Shown in pieces: positions 7,977-18,438 of a stretch of 64,000 nucleotides of DNA (position 1 is its first letter; each line of letters opens with the position of its first letter). Made by a program: the position numbers and the translations under genes. This DNA is from Collimonas fungivorans (GTDB taxonomy: Bacteria > Pseudomonadota > Gammaproteobacteria > Burkholderiales > Burkholderiaceae_D). The stretch covers positions 2,480,001 to 2,544,000 of the forward strand of contig NZ_CP013232.1 of the NCBI RefSeq assembly GCF_001584145.1, written 5' to 3'. The notes beneath the pieces were generated by a model. The model was not told where the DNA came from. It made no database searches and was given only the letters and a program-made list of their open reading frames with translations.

Positions 7977-9047
7977 ATGAAAATAGCAATTCTGCCAGGT
8001 GATGGCATCGGTCCGGAAATCGTTGAGCAAGCGGTCAATGTGCTGCAGGCGCTGGGCGAAAAATTTGAACTGGAAACGGCGCCTGTAGGCGGCGCCGGTT
8101 ACGCAGCGCACGGTCATCCGCTGCCGGACGGCACCCTGAAGCTGGCCAAGGAAGCTGACGCCGTGCTGTTCGGCGCGGTCGGCGACTACCAGTACGACAG
8201 CCTGGAGCGTTCGCTGCGCCCGGAGCAGGCGATCCTCGGCCTGCGCAAAAACCTCGGCCTGTTCGCCAACCTGCGTCCGGCGATCCTGTATCCGGAACTG
8301 GCCGGCGCTTCGACCCTGAAGCCGGAAGTGGTGTCCGGACTGGATATCCTGATCATCCGCGAACTCACCGGCGACATCTATTTCGGCCAGCCGCGCGGCG
8401 TGCGCATCGCGCCGGACGGCGCTTTCAAGGGCGAACGCGAAGGTTTCGACACCATGCGCTACGCCGAGTCGGAAATCCGCCGCATCGCCCACGTGGCGTT
8501 CCAGGCCGCGCAAAAGCGCGACAAGCGCCTGACCAGCGTCGACAAGGCCAATGTGCTGGAGACTTTCCAGTTCTGGAAAGATATCGTGACCGAGGTGCAC
8601 AAGGATTATCCGGATGTCGCGCTGGAGCACATGTATGTCGACAACGCCGCGATGCAGCTGGTGCGCGCGCCGAAAAAATTCGACGTGATCGTCACCGGCA
8701 ACATGTTCGGCGACATCCTGTCCGACGCCGCCGCCATGCTGACCGGTTCGATCGGCATGCTGCCGTCGGCTTCGCTGGACGCCAACAACAAAGGCCTGTA
8801 CGAACCGTCGCACGGTTCGGCGCCGGACATCGCCGGCAAGGGCATCGCCAATCCGCTGGCGACCATCCTGTCGGCCGCCATGATGCTGCGCTTCTCGCTG
8901 GACAAGGCGGAGCAGGCGGAGCGTATCGAAAATGCGGTCAAGAAGGTGCTGGCGCAAGGTTTGCGCACCGCCGATATCTACGAAGCGGGCACCACCAAGG
9001 TCGGCACCAAGGAAATGGGCGCGGCGGTGGTGAAGGCATTGGGCTAA
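7977..9047 (+). CDS. leuB: 3-isopropylmalate dehydrogenase
   Basis: LeuB oxidatively decarboxylates 3-isopropylmalate with NAD+ in leucine synthesis. The 356 residues start at ATG 7977 behind an AGGA site ([20 protein letters not shown]). [11 protein letters not shown] and the nucleotide/metal-binding block [20 protein letters not shown] are diagnostic of the isocitrate/isopropylmalate dehydrogenase family; [19 protein letters not shown] carries metal-binding aspartates. It follows leuD after a 104-bp gap with a long inverted repeat. Confidence 0.97.
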   Translation: MKIAILPGDGIGPEIVEQAVNVLQALGEKFELETAPVGGAGYAAHGHPLPDGTLKLAKEADAVLFGAVGDYQYDSLERSLRPEQAILGLRKNLGLFANLRPAILYPELAGASTLKPEVVSGLDILIIRELTGDIYFGQPRGVRIAPDGAFKGEREGFDTMRYAESEIRRIAHVAFQAAQKRDKRLTSVDKANVLETFQFWKDIVTEVHKDYPDVALEHMYVDNAAMQLVRAPKKFDVIVTGNMFGDILSDAAAMLTGSIGMLPSASLDANNKGLYEPSHGSAPDIAGKGIANPLATILSAAMMLRFSLDKAEQAERIENAVKKVLAQGLRTADIYEAGTTKVGTKEMGAAVVKALG

Positions 9048-9118
9048 AAGAATTAGGCAGATGGGTCTGCCGTAATATGGAGTGCGGGGCTTTTCCCGTT
9101 CATTGTTAGGGAATCATG

Positions 9119-10252
9119 ATGAAACTGGTTGGTTTGGTCGGTTGGCGTGGCATGGTGGGTTCGGTCTTGTTGCAGCGTATGCAGGAAGAGGGCGATTTCG
9201 CCCATATCGAACCGGTATTCTTTTCAACTTCAAATGCCGGCGGCAAAGCCCCGGCGCTGGCGAAAAACGAAACAACGTTAAAAGACGCCACCGATATTGA
9301 AGCCTTGAAAAAATGCGACATCATTATTACCTGCCAGGGCGGCGACTACACCAGCGAGATTTTCCCGCAGCTGCGCGCCGCCGGCTGGAACGGCTACTGG
9401 ATCGACGCCGCTTCGACCCTGCGCATGAAGGATGACGCCATCATCGTGCTGGATCCGGTCAACCTGGATGTCATCAAGGACGGTTTGCAGCGCGGCGTCA
9501 AGAACTACATCGGCGGCAACTGCACGGTCTCCTGCATGATGATGGGCCTGGGCGGCCTGTTCGAGCAAGACCTGATCGAGTGGATGACCTCCATGACTTA
9601 CCAGGCAGCCTCGGGCGGCGGCGCGCAGCACATGCGCGAACTGCTGACACAGTTCGGCTCCATCAACGCCGAAGTCAAGGCGCTGCTGGACGATCCGAAA
9701 GCGGCGATCCTGGAAATCGACCGCAAGGTGCTGGGCAAGCAGCATTCCATGTCGGCCGATGAAACCAGGCAGTTCGGCGTGCCGCTGGGCGGCAACCTGA
9801 TTCCCTGGATCGACAAGGACCTGGGCGAAGGCTTGTCAAAAGAAGAATGGAAAGCCGGCGCCGAGACCAACAAGATCCTCGGCCGCGGCGAAGGTTTCAG
9901 CAATGGCGGCAAGGTCATCCCGGTGGACGGCCTTTGCATCCGCATCGGCGCCATGCGCTGCCATTCGCAGGCATTGACCATCAAATTGAAAAAAGATGTG
10001 CCGCTGGATGAAATCAATGACATCATCGCCGGTAATAACCAGTGGGTGAAAGTAGTGCCTAATGACAAAGAGTCATCAATGCGCGACCTGACCCCGGCGG
10101 CAGTGACCGGCAGCCTGACAATTCCTGTCGGTCGTTTGCGCAAACTGCAGATGGGTGGCGATTATTTGTCAGCCTTTACCGTAGGTGACCAATTATTGTG
10201 GGGTGCGGCAGAACCGTTGCGCCGCATGCTGCGGATTGTGCTGGATACCTGA
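9119..10252 (+). CDS. asd: Aspartate-semialdehyde dehydrogenase
   Basis: Asd reduces aspartyl phosphate to the semialdehyde, the branch point to lysine/diaminopimelate, threonine and methionine. The protein opens with the NADP-binding loop [18 protein letters not shown]. The catalytic cysteine is in [15 protein letters not shown], and the acid/base histidine is in [24 protein letters not shown] occurs at 9116 and 9119; the AGGGA site at 9108-9112 spaces better to 9119. The gene follows leuB, as is common in beta- and gammaproteobacteria. Confidence 0.97.
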   Translation: MKLVGLVGWRGMVGSVLLQRMQEEGDFAHIEPVFFSTSNAGGKAPALAKNETTLKDATDIEALKKCDIIITCQGGDYTSEIFPQLRAAGWNGYWIDAASTLRMKDDAIIVLDPVNLDVIKDGLQRGVKNYIGGNCTVSCMMMGLGGLFEQDLIEWMTSMTYQAASGGGAQHMRELLTQFGSINAEVKALLDDPKAAILEIDRKVLGKQHSMSADETRQFGVPLGGNLIPWIDKDLGEGLSKEEWKAGAETNKILGRGEGFSNGGKVIPVDGLCIRIGAMRCHSQALTIKLKKDVPLDEINDIIAGNNQWVKVVPNDKESSMRDLTPAAVTGSLTIPVGRLRKLQMGGDYLSAFTVGDQLLWGAAEPLRRMLRIVLDT

Positions 10253-10295
10253 CTTGTTGCGGTAGTTGTGATATTGTTGCCGACTTGCAATATAG

Positions 10296-10331
10296 CCCGC
10301 TAAGTATTTTCTTGAAGAAAGTCTTAGCGGG
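10296..10331 (+). terminator. Strong hairpin downstream of asd
   Basis: CCCGCTAAG (10296-10304) pairs with CTTAGCGGG (10323-10331), and the loop can extend the stem by TTTCTT/AAGAAA. The hairpin is about 36 nt but is followed by CTTGG, not a T-run, so termination strength is uncertain. The remaining asd-fimV gap (10253-10513) shows no gene. Confidence 0.5.
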
Positions 10332-10513
10332 CTTGGCGTATCTGTTTGTATTTATAGAATGTTGTTACGCTAGCCAGCAAGTGCTTCATAAATGGGATCG
10401 CATTTGCGAAGCGCCAGACTAATGTCAATCTGGATATTGATTTTTAAAAAAACTGGGTACAGTATTTGCTTTCAGCAAGATTTGTTTCCTTATACGTCAA
10501 CGGACAGTCCTTC

Positions 10514-13486
10514 ATGCCACACAACATGCACCTGAATTCTTCGAATAAATTTATTTCCACCGGTTTAAAGACCCTTACTGCAGCCGTGGTTTCCACTCTG
10601 CTGATGGTGTCTAATGTCGACGCTGCCGGACTGGGTAAATTAACCGTGCTGTCCTCGCTGGGACAACCGTTACGTGCAGAAATTGAGCTTACTTCGGTAA
10701 GCGCGGACGAAGCCGGCGCGCTGGTGGCGAAACTGGCCAGTCCGGAAACTTATCAGCAAGCCAACATCGATTTCAACCCGGCCCTGATGTCTTTGCAATT
10801 TGCCATCGACCAGCGCAACGGCCGCCGTTTTGTGCGAGTGACTTCGACCCAGCCCATCAATGAACCGTTTGTCGACATGCTGATGGAACTGGGCGGCACC
10901 AAGGCGCGCCTGGTGCGCGAATACACCTTGCTGCTCGATCCTGCCGGCCAGCGCCAGGCGCAGCCGGCCCAGATCGCCGCCGCGCCTGCAGCGCCGCGCG
11001 CCACGACAGGAGCGCTTGCCGTTCCGCGTTCGGCCCCGGCCCAGACCGGTCAAGTACAGTCGCAAGGCGGCGTCGCCTCGACCATTACCGATGCTACCCG
11101 TGCCGCAGCCGCCAGGGCAGTCGCCGGCGGTGCGACGGCTCCGGCCAGCACCGCAAGCAAGTCGGTAGCTTCGACCTCGGCTGCCGGCGGCAGCCCGGCC
11201 AAGTCTTCCGCTGCAGCTGCACCTGCCAGCGGCGATTACCAAGTCAAGAAGGGCGATACGCTGGCCCGCATCGCCAGCGAAAACCTGCCAGCCGGCATTT
11301 CGCTGGACCAGATGCTGGTGGCGCTGTACCGCAGCAACGAAGGCGCGTTTGTCGGCAAGAACATGAATCGCCTGCGCTCGGGCCAGATCCTGTCGATTCC
11401 GGATGCCGACAGCGCGCGCAGCGTCAGCAAGTCGGAAGCCCGCAACGTGGTGCTGGCGCAATCGAATGATTTCAAGAGCTATCGCAACAAGCTGGCCGGC
11501 ATGGTTGAATCGGCCGCGCCAAATGCGGCGGCTGAATCCAGGCAAAGCAGCGGCGGCAAGATTACCGCCAAGGTGGAAGAACAGGCCACTCCGGCCAGCG
11601 AATCCAAGGACAAGCTGAAACTGTCGCGCGGCACGGCTGCGTCCGGCGCTGCCGACGCCAAGGCCGCTGCAGCGGCTACCGCGGCTACGGAAGAGAAGAT
11701 CGCCCGGGAAAAAGCGGCTGCCGAAGCGGCGGCACGCGTCAAGGAACTGGAAAAAAATGTCAGCGATCTGCAAAAGACGCTGGAATTGAAGAACAAGAAC
11801 CTGGCTGACCTGCAGAACCAGGCTGCCAATGTGAAACCTGCGGCCCCGGCAACCCCTGTGGCGGCAGCGCCGGCCGCTGCGGTACCGGTCACGCCGCCGG
11901 CAGCAGCGCCTGCGGCAGCAGTTCCTATAGTGGCGCCCGCGCCGGCGGCTGCCGCACCTGCAGCGGCTGAACCGGCCGCTGCCAGCTCGGCTCCTGCCGC
12001 TATTGTCGATACAGGCGTCGCCAGCGCTGCGCCGATCGCGGCAGCACCGGTTGCAGCCGCGCCAGCTCCTGCGCCGGCCAAGCCAAAGGCAGTTGCGCCG
12101 CCGCCAGAACCGAGCTTCATCGAAAGCATTACCGAAAATCCATTGCTGCTGCCGGTTGGCGGCGTCCTGGTGGCGTTGCTGGCCGGGCTTGGCCTGTTCC
12201 GCTATCGCCGCAATCGTGCGCGCCAGCAGGCTTTCCTGGACAGCAGCGGAGCGCCGATGACAAATACGGGCCTGAAGGGTAATTCCCTGTTCGGCTCGAC
12301 TGGCGGACAAAGCGTCGACACCAAGAACAGCATCTTCAATTCGAATTTCGTGCCGTCGGTCAGCCACCTGGACACCAATGTCGACCCGGTCGCGGAAGCC
12401 GATGTATATATCGCTTACGGACGCGATGCGCAAGCCGAGGAAATCCTGAAAGAAGCCCTGCGCAACCAGCCAAGCCGCAACGCGATCCGCGTCAAGCTGC
12501 TGGAAATCTACGCCAACCGCAAGGATCCGCGTTCGTTTGAAATCCTGGCCAGCGAGCTTTACAGCCTTACCCGCGGCGAAGGCGAAGATTGGCAACAGGC
12601 CGCCGCGCTGGGCCTGAATGTCGATCCGGCCAATCCTTTGTACGGCGGCGGCAAGTTGCAAGACCAGGTGATCGCCAAGGCGGATGCGATTACCGCGCCG
12701 ACCCAGCCGATGGACGGCCTCGATTTCAATTCCCTGACAGCGCCGACCGAACCGCACGCTGTGGCGCCGATTCCTGAGCTGGTGCACCCGGCCGCGCCGA
12801 CCCAGCTGCTGGCGCCATTGACCGCAACGGAACTGGGCAAGCACAGCAGCGCAGCAGCCGCGACGCCAGCGGCTGACATGGATTTCGACCTGGAAGAACT
12901 CGGCAGCGAAACTTCTGCCAACCAGAACACCGTGTTGCTGTCGGCTTCCCATGACGCCGGCAAATCGATGCTCGACGCTCTCGATTTCGAATTGGATCAC
13001 AAGCCTGCTGCCGCGCCTGCTGCAGCCGCGCCGAAAGCCGTGGAAAAGAGCTCGGTGGCAGCAGCGGCAATGGCGTTCAGCTCGCTGGAACTGCCGGCAG
13101 GCGGCCAGCCTTCGAACTACGAACCGGCCCATGCCCATATCGATATTCCGACAGAAACCAAGCCAGCCAGAGCGCCGGCGGCGCCTTCGTATGCCCAGCA
13201 TGCGGAACCCATGGTGGCGCCGCTGGAGTTCAACCTGGCCGGCATGAACCTGGACCTGGACAGTGCGATCCATGCACATGCGCCAGCCGCCAGCGCAGCT
13301 CCGGCAGCGGTTGAGACCGCCATATCCTCGACGGCTAATCCTGAAATGGCGACCAAGCTGGACCTGGCCGTCGCATACAAGGAAATCGGCGACAAGGAAG
13401 GCGCACGCGAACTGCTGGAAGAAGTCTTGAAGGGCGGCAGCGCGGAGCAGGTCGATGCGGCCAAGTCCTTGCTGACCAAGCTGTGA
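10514..13486 (+). CDS. fimV: FimV-like peptidoglycan-binding polar/pilus assembly protein
   Basis: FimV organises the cell pole and type IV pilus/twitching machinery. After a signal peptide comes the family block AAGLGKLTVLSSLGQPLRAE. A LysM domain (YQVKKGDTLARIASENLPAG) follows at about residues 240-300, then a coiled coil (ARVKELEKNVSDLQKTLELK), a very Ala/Pro-rich linker, and one membrane helix (LLLPVGGVLVALLAGLGLFR, near residue 545). The cytoplasmic acidic part ends in the TPR-like FimV C-terminal domain (LDLAVAYKEIGDKEGARELL). At about 990 residues it is typical. ATG 10514 (GGAC upstream) is preferred; 10526 is also possible. A rho-independent terminator follows. Confidence 0.93.
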   Translation: MPHNMHLNSSNKFISTGLKTLTAAVVSTLLMVSNVDAAGLGKLTVLSSLGQPLRAEIELTSVSADEAGALVAKLASPETYQQANIDFNPALMSLQFAIDQRNGRRFVRVTSTQPINEPFVDMLMELGGTKARLVREYTLLLDPAGQRQAQPAQIAAAPAAPRATTGALAVPRSAPAQTGQVQSQGGVASTITDATRAAAARAVAGGATAPASTASKSVASTSAAGGSPAKSSAAAAPASGDYQVKKGDTLARIASENLPAGISLDQMLVALYRSNEGAFVGKNMNRLRSGQILSIPDADSARSVSKSEARNVVLAQSNDFKSYRNKLAGMVESAAPNAAAESRQSSGGKITAKVEEQATPASESKDKLKLSRGTAASGAADAKAAAAATAATEEKIAREKAAAEAAARVKELEKNVSDLQKTLELKNKNLADLQNQAANVKPAAPATPVAAAPAAAVPVTPPAAAPAAAVPIVAPAPAAAAPAAAEPAAASSAPAAIVDTGVASAAPIAAAPVAAAPAPAPAKPKAVAPPPEPSFIESITENPLLLPVGGVLVALLAGLGLFRYRRNRARQQAFLDSSGAPMTNTGLKGNSLFGSTGGQSVDTKNSIFNSNFVPSVSHLDTNVDPVAEADVYIAYGRDAQAEEILKEALRNQPSRNAIRVKLLEIYANRKDPRSFEILASELYSLTRGEGEDWQQAAALGLNVDPANPLYGGGKLQDQVIAKADAITAPTQPMDGLDFNSLTAPTEPHAVAPIPELVHPAAPTQLLAPLTATELGKHSSAAAATPAADMDFDLEELGSETSANQNTVLLSASHDAGKSMLDALDFELDHKPAAAPAAAAPKAVEKSSVAAAAMAFSSLELPAGGQPSNYEPAHAHIDIPTETKPARAPAAPSYAQHAEPMVAPLEFNLAGMNLDLDSAIHAHAPAASAAPAAVETAISSTANPEMATKLDLAVAYKEIGDKEGARELLEEVLKGGSAEQVDAAKSLLTKL

Positions 13487-13523
13487 TGTAACTAGTACAA
13501 TAGCTTCAGCATTTTTGCTTTTG

Positions 13524-13561
13524 ACGGGCGCGGCGTTATGCTGGCGCCCGTTTGTTTTTTT
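13524..13561 (+). terminator. Rho-independent terminator after fimV
   Basis: ACGGGCGC (13524-13531) and GCGCCCGT (13544-13551) form a perfect GC stem followed by TTGTTTTTTT. It closes the fimV transcript just before truA, so truA would rely on read-through or its own promoter. Confidence 0.88.
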
Positions 13562-13578
13562 CAAGATTGGAACCGGAT

Positions 13579-14394
13579 TTGAATCCGAATTTGAACCGTA
13601 TTGTTCTCGGCGTGCAGTACGACGGCACGCCTTGGCAAGGATGGCAGACCCAGCCCAGCGGCAAGACCGTGCAGGACAGGCTGGAAGCCGCCTTGCAGAA
13701 ATTCACGCAGGGCGCAATCGACACCACTTGCGCCGGCCGTACCGATTCCGGCGTGCATGCGCTGGAACAGGTGGTGCATTTCGATACTGCGTTGTCGCGC
13801 GAAACATTTTCCTGGGTGCGCGGCCTGAATGCTTTCCTGCCGCCGTCGATCGCGGTGCGCTGGGCGCATGAAGTGCCTGCTCCTGCCGAAGGCGAAGATC
13901 AATTCCATGCACGTTTCAGCGCCACCGCCAGGACCTATCACTACCTTTTGTACAACAACCCGGTCCGTTCGCCGTTGTTGGAAGGCAAGGCCGGCTGGGT
14001 GTTCCGGCCGCTGGAGCTCGAGCTGATGCGCCAGGCCGCGGCGCACTTGGTCGGCACCCATGATTTTTCCGCCTTCCGCGCAGTGGAGTGCCAGGCCAAG
14101 TCGCCGGTACGCACCATGGAAGAGATCCGCATCGAGCGGCGCGGCGACCTGATCGTGTTCAGCTTGCGCGCCAATGCCTTCCTGCATCATATGGTGCGCA
14201 ATATCGTCGGCTCGCTGGTCTACGCCGGCAACGCCAGCAAGCCGCCGGAATGGCTGGCCGAGTTGCTGGCCCAGCGTGACCGCGGCCGCGCGGCGCCGAC
14301 TTTCATGCCGGACGGCCTGTACCTGGCGCAAGTGGCTTATGATCCTAAGTGGCGTTTGCCGCAGCAGCCGGCAGGGATTTTGCCTTGGCTGTAG
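13579..14394 (+). CDS. truA: tRNA pseudouridine(38-40) synthase
   Basis: TruA makes pseudouridine at positions 38-40 of the tRNA anticodon arm. The conserved opening is [20 protein letters not shown]; the catalytic aspartate sits in [19 protein letters not shown], and the C-terminal block [17 protein letters not shown] is typical. No ATG lies between the upstream terminator and the conserved block. A TTG at 13579 (or 13588, LNRIVLG) must serve as start, giving about 271 residues; GGAACCGGA upstream is the likely ribosome site. Start choice is uncertain by a few codons. Confidence 0.93.
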   Translation: MNPNLNRIVLGVQYDGTPWQGWQTQPSGKTVQDRLEAALQKFTQGAIDTTCAGRTDSGVHALEQVVHFDTALSRETFSWVRGLNAFLPPSIAVRWAHEVPAPAEGEDQFHARFSATARTYHYLLYNNPVRSPLLEGKAGWVFRPLELELMRQAAAHLVGTHDFSAFRAVECQAKSPVRTMEEIRIERRGDLIVFSLRANAFLHHMVRNIVGSLVYAGNASKPPEWLAELLAQRDRGRAAPTFMPDGLYLAQVAYDPKWRLPQQPAGILPWL

Positions 14395-14514
14395 GCTGGG
14401 TGCTCCGTACCCACGCGTGACCTGAATAGGCGTCGCAGGATTTTGCTGTCAATTCGACATGCTTCAAGATGATATATTGCGCTTCCTGATGTTTTTCTGA
14501 CCAGATTGAATTCC

Positions 14515-15189
14515 ATGAGCCACCGCACCCGAATCAAGATCTGCGGCCTGACCCGCGAGCAGGATGTGCAAGCCGCCGTTGCGGCGGGCGCCGACGCCCT
14601 GGGTTTTGTGTTCTATCCGAAAAGCCCGCGCTACGTCACGCCGCAGCAGGCCGCCGGCCTGATCGCCAAGGCGCCGCCGTTCGTCACCACGGTTGGCCTG
14701 TTTGTCAACATCGAGCCGGCGCAGTTGCAGGAAATCGTGGCGCAGGCGCCAGTATCGCTGCTGCAGTTCCATGGCGACGAGAGCGTCGAGCAGTGCACGG
14801 CGCTGGCGCAGGCGGTAAACCGGCCGTTTATCCGGGCCATGCGCATCGGCAGTGCTACAACCGCCGCCGATTTGCTAGAATACGCTCAGGCATATCGCAG
14901 CAGCAGCCATTTGTTTGCCGGATTGCTGCTGGATACCCTGGTTGAAGCTTATGGCGGTAGTGGAAAGGTATTTGATTGGTCTCTCATCCCAAAAGAACTC
15001 GCGCCTCAGGTCGTTTTAAGTGGTGGCTTGAGCGTGCACAATGCGACTGACGCGGTAAAGCGCGTACGTCCCTTTGCGGTCGACATCAGCAGTGGCGTCG
15101 AGCAAGACAAGGGCATCAAGGACGCCGCCAAGATTCGCGCATTCATTGCCGCGGTACGGCAGGCGGACGCCGATCCAGCCGGACTTTAG
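14515..15189 (+). CDS. trpF: Phosphoribosylanthranilate isomerase
   Basis: TrpF carries out the Amadori rearrangement in tryptophan synthesis. The 224-residue (beta-alpha)8 protein shows RIKICGLTREQDVQAAVAAG with the catalytic cysteine, LGFVFYPKSPRYV, LLQFHGDESVEQC, and VVLSGGLSVHNATDAVKRVR near the phosphate site, plus VDISSGVEQDKGIKD with the catalytic aspartate. It precedes trpB and trpA on the same strand, as in many proteobacteria where trpF is not fused to trpC. Confidence 0.97.
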   Translation: MSHRTRIKICGLTREQDVQAAVAAGADALGFVFYPKSPRYVTPQQAAGLIAKAPPFVTTVGLFVNIEPAQLQEIVAQAPVSLLQFHGDESVEQCTALAQAVNRPFIRAMRIGSATTAADLLEYAQAYRSSSHLFAGLLLDTLVEAYGGSGKVFDWSLIPKELAPQVVLSGGLSVHNATDAVKRVRPFAVDISSGVEQDKGIKDAAKIRAFIAAVRQADADPAGL

Positions 15190-15260
15190 TTTAGCAACAG
15201 TTCCCAGGTCCGGCCGGCAGGCTCAGCAACGAATACAGAGAGATACCGGAAAGATACGCC

Positions 15261-16523
15261 ATGAAAGAATTCACACCCCTCGAGCAGTACGCCGAGCGTC
15301 AGCCGCTCGCCAATACCACCTTGCGCCAGAGCGCTCAATACAACCTGCCTGACGCCAAGGGTCACTTCGGCATGTACGGCGGCAGCTTCGTGTCGGAAAC
15401 CTTGACCCTGGCGCTGAGCGAACTGCAGCAGGCTTACGCCAAATATCAAAACGAACCGCAGTTCCTGGCCGAATTCCACAGCGAACTGAAACACTACGTC
15501 GGCCGTCCCAGTCCGATCTACCACGCCAAGCGCTGGTCGGAGCAGATGGGCGGCGCGCAGATCTATTTCAAACGCGAGGATTTGAACCACACCGGCGCCC
15601 ACAAGATCAACAACGTCATCGGCCAGGCCCTGCTGGCCAAGCGCATGGGCAAGCCGCGCGTGATCGCCGAAACCGGCGCCGGCCAGCACGGCGTGGCGAC
15701 CGCTACCATCTGCGCCCGCTTCGGCCTTGAATGCGTGGTGTACATGGGCAGCGAAGACGTCAAGCGCCAGATGCAGAACGTGTACCGCATGAACCTGCTG
15801 GGGGCCAAGGTGGTGCCGGTCGAATCCGGCTCCAAGACCTTGAAGGATGCGCTTAACGAAGCCATGCGCGATTGGGTCACCAACGTCGAGGACACTTTCT
15901 ACATCATCGGCACGGTCGCCGGCCCGCATCCGTATCCGATGATGGTGCGCGATTTCCAGTCGGTGATCGGCAATGAGTGCCTGGTGCAGATGCCGGAGAT
16001 GACCGGGCGCCAGCCGGATCACGTGATCGCCTGCATCGGCGGCGGCTCGAATGCGATGGGGATTTTTTATCCCTATATCGATCATCACGACGTCGCCCTG
16101 GTCGGGGTCGAAGCTGCGGGCGAGGGCCTTGCCAGCGGCAAGCACGCGGCATCGCTGACACTCGGCTCGCCCGGCGTGCTGCATGGCAACCGCACCTACC
16201 TGCTGCAAGACGCCAACGGCCAGATCATCGAGACCCATTCGATTTCCGCCGGCCTCGATTATCCGGGCGTGGGTCCGGAACACGCTTGGCTCAAGGATTG
16301 CGGCCGCGCTACTTACGAAACCGTGACCGACGACGAGGCGCTGGCGGCGTTCCATACCTGTTGCCGCATCGAGGGCATCATCCCGGCGCTGGAATCGAGC
16401 CACGCGCTGGCGTATGCGGCCAAACTGGCGGCAACCTTGCCCAAGGATAAGATTGTCCTGGCCAATCTGTCGGGCCGCGGCGACAAGGACATGCATACCG
16501 TTGCCGAGCGCCTGAAGCTCTAA
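15261..16523 (+). CDS. trpB: Tryptophan synthase beta subunit
   Basis: TrpB condenses indole with serine using PLP. This 420-residue protein has the Schiff-base lysine in [20 protein letters not shown], the substrate carboxylate site [19 protein letters not shown], and the phosphate-binding glycine loop [18 protein letters not shown] and LSGRGDKDM close the family signature. The start [10 protein letters not shown] has GGAAAG upstream. A GC hairpin lies in the gap to trpA. Confidence 0.98.
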   Translation: MKEFTPLEQYAERQPLANTTLRQSAQYNLPDAKGHFGMYGGSFVSETLTLALSELQQAYAKYQNEPQFLAEFHSELKHYVGRPSPIYHAKRWSEQMGGAQIYFKREDLNHTGAHKINNVIGQALLAKRMGKPRVIAETGAGQHGVATATICARFGLECVVYMGSEDVKRQMQNVYRMNLLGAKVVPVESGSKTLKDALNEAMRDWVTNVEDTFYIIGTVAGPHPYPMMVRDFQSVIGNECLVQMPEMTGRQPDHVIACIGGGSNAMGIFYPYIDHHDVALVGVEAAGEGLASGKHAASLTLGSPGVLHGNRTYLLQDANGQIIETHSISAGLDYPGVGPEHAWLKDCGRATYETVTDDEALAAFHTCCRIEGIIPALESSHALAYAAKLAATLPKDKIVLANLSGRGDKDMHTVAERLKL

Positions 16524-16535
16524 AGCAAGCCAAGA

Positions 16536-16558
16536 GCAGGGCGGCGATCCCGCCCTGC
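16536..16558 (+). other. Intercistronic hairpin trpB-trpA
   Basis: GCAGGGCGG (16536-16544) and CCGCCCTGC (16550-16558) form a perfect 9-bp stem with a 5-nt loop. With no T-run it is more likely an mRNA stabiliser or partial attenuator than a terminator. Confidence 0.6.
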
Positions 16559-16587
16559 AGTCCTGATCACCTCATCCAATAGATACC

Positions 16588-17385
16588 ATGTCCCGAATCC
16601 AGACTACCTTGGCAGCGCTCGCTGCAAACAATAAAAAGGGCTTGATCCCTTTTATCACCGCCGGCGATCCGGCGCCGGAACTGACCGTGCCGCTGATGCA
16701 TGCGCTGGTCAGGGGTGGCGCCGATATCATAGAGCTGGGCGTGCCGTTTTCCGACCCGATGGCGGAAGGCCCGGTGATCCAGCGCGCTTGCGAACGGGCG
16801 CTGAAATTCGGCGTCAGCCTGCATGACGTGCTGGGTTATGTGCGCGAATTTCGGCAGAGCAACAACAGCACGCCGGTGGTGCTGATGGGTTATGCCAATC
16901 CGCTGGAGCGGATGGGCGTTGATGTTTTTATTGCCGCTGCGAAAGAGGCCGGGGTCGACGGCAGCATCGTGGTCGACTATCCGCCAGAAGAATGCGAAGA
17001 GTTTGCCGAGAAGATGCAGGCCAACGGCATGGATCCGATTTTCCTGCTGGCGCCGACCTCGACCGAACAGCGGATCATGCAGGTGGCCAAGGTCGGCAGC
17101 GGATTCACGTATTATGTGTCCTTGAAGGGCGTGACCGGCGCCGCCAACATCGATACCGGCGAAGTCGCCGCCCGGGTGGAGGCGATCCGCAAACATGTCA
17201 AATTGCCAATCGGCGTCGGTTTCGGCATCCGCGATGCGGCCACTGCCAAGGCCGTGGCGCAGGTGTCGGATGCGGTGGTAATCGGCAGCCGGATCATCCA
17301 GGAACTGGAGAATACGCCGCGCGAACAGGCGGTAGCTGCTGTGGAAAGCTTCTTGTCGGGGATCAGGAAGGCGCTGGACGAGTGA
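16588..17385 (+). CDS. trpA: Tryptophan synthase alpha subunit
   Basis: TrpA cleaves indole-3-glycerol phosphate and channels indole to TrpB. The 265-residue barrel shows [20 protein letters not shown], the catalytic glutamate in [20 protein letters not shown], the catalytic aspartate in [15 protein letters not shown], and the phosphate loop [20 protein letters not shown]. It ends about 110 bp before accD. Confidence 0.98.
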   Translation: MSRIQTTLAALAANNKKGLIPFITAGDPAPELTVPLMHALVRGGADIIELGVPFSDPMAEGPVIQRACERALKFGVSLHDVLGYVREFRQSNNSTPVVLMGYANPLERMGVDVFIAAAKEAGVDGSIVVDYPPEECEEFAEKMQANGMDPIFLLAPTSTEQRIMQVAKVGSGFTYYVSLKGVTGAANIDTGEVAARVEAIRKHVKLPIGVGFGIRDAATAKAVAQVSDAVVIGSRIIQELENTPREQAVAAVESFLSGIRKALDE

Positions 17386-17498
17386 TTTTGTATCAAAATG
17401 ACAAATATTTCCTGGGCCGGCCGGCTTGAATAGCTATTTCGCCGATTTGGGGATGAAGGTACAATTCGGCAGGAAAAAAATCTGAAGGAGGTCGCTCT

Positions 17499-18371
17499 AT
17501 GAGTTGGCTAGAAAAATTATTACCCCCACGTATTCAGCGCAGCGACTCGGCAACCCGTAAATCGATCCCCGAGGGATTGTGGGTCAAATGCCCGTCATGC
17601 GAAGCGGTTTTGTATCGCACCGACCTGGAGTCGAACATCCATGTTTGCCCGAAGTGCGACCATCACATGCGGATACGCGCACGCGAACGCCTGGACGCCT
17701 TGCTGGACGCCGGCGGCCGCTACGAGATCGGCCAGGAAACCCTGCCGATCGATACCCTCAAATTCAAAGACAGCAAAAAATACCCCGACCGCCTGAAAGC
17801 CGCGATGGACGCCACCGGCGAAACCGATGCGCTGATCGTGCTGGGCGGTTCCATCATGACGCTGCCGGTAGTGGTGGCGGCATTCGAGTTTGAATTCATG
17901 GGCGGTTCCATGGGTTCGGTGGTGGGCGAGCGTTTTGTGCGCGGCGCCCAGGTGGCGCTGGAGCAGAAGGTGCCGTTCATCTGCATCACCGCCACTGGCG
18001 GTGCACGCATGCAGGAAGGCTTGCTGTCGCTGATGCAGATGGCCAAGACCACCTCGATGCTGACCAAGCTGTCGGAGAAGAAGCTGCCGTTCATCAGCGT
18101 CCTGACCGACCCGACCATGGGCGGCGTTTCCGCTTCGTTCGCCTTCATGGGCGACGTCGTGATCGCCGAACCGAAAGCGCTGATCGGTTTTGCCGGCCCG
18201 CGCGTGATCGAGAACACTGTGCGTGAGAAGCTGCCGGAAGGTTTCCAGCGCGCTGAATTCCTGGTCACCAAGGGAGCCGTCGACATGATTGTCGACCGGC
18301 GCAAGATGCGTGAAGAAATCGCACGTTTGTTGGCGTTGCTGCAAGACCAGCCAGTCGAATCCATCGCTTGA
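17499..18371 (+). CDS. accD: Acetyl-CoA carboxylase carboxyltransferase beta subunit
   Basis: AccD forms the carboxyltransferase with AccA and makes malonyl-CoA, which would also feed the pigment operon further on. The 290 residues open with the four-cysteine zinc ribbon CPSCEAVLY ... [11 protein letters not shown], followed by the crotonase-like core: [20 protein letters not shown] and [17 protein letters not shown]. The ribosome site AAGGAGG is near perfect. A rho-independent terminator follows the stop. Confidence 0.97.
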   Translation: MSWLEKLLPPRIQRSDSATRKSIPEGLWVKCPSCEAVLYRTDLESNIHVCPKCDHHMRIRARERLDALLDAGGRYEIGQETLPIDTLKFKDSKKYPDRLKAAMDATGETDALIVLGGSIMTLPVVVAAFEFEFMGGSMGSVVGERFVRGAQVALEQKVPFICITATGGARMQEGLLSLMQMAKTTSMLTKLSEKKLPFISVLTDPTMGGVSASFAFMGDVVIAEPKALIGFAGPRVIENTVREKLPEGFQRAEFLVTKGAVDMIVDRRKMREEIARLLALLQDQPVESIA

Positions 18372-18389
18372 TGTGAATTTCGCCCCCAG

Positions 18390-18424
18390 GGCCTGAACTG
18401 TTGCGGTTCAGGCCTTTTGTTTTT
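18390..18424 (+). terminator. Rho-independent terminator after accD
   Basis: GGCCTGAAC (18390-18398) pairs with GTTCAGGCC (18406-18414), followed by TTTTGTTTTT. Confidence 0.88.
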
Positions 18425-18438
18425 AGTTGGATGTCAAA

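Noticed and set aside
10670..13564. Very long open frame on the minus strand opposite fimV (964 codons)
   Set aside because: GC-rich codon bias opens the antisense frames; the product is Arg/Gly-rich without family features, while the plus strand clearly encodes FimV.
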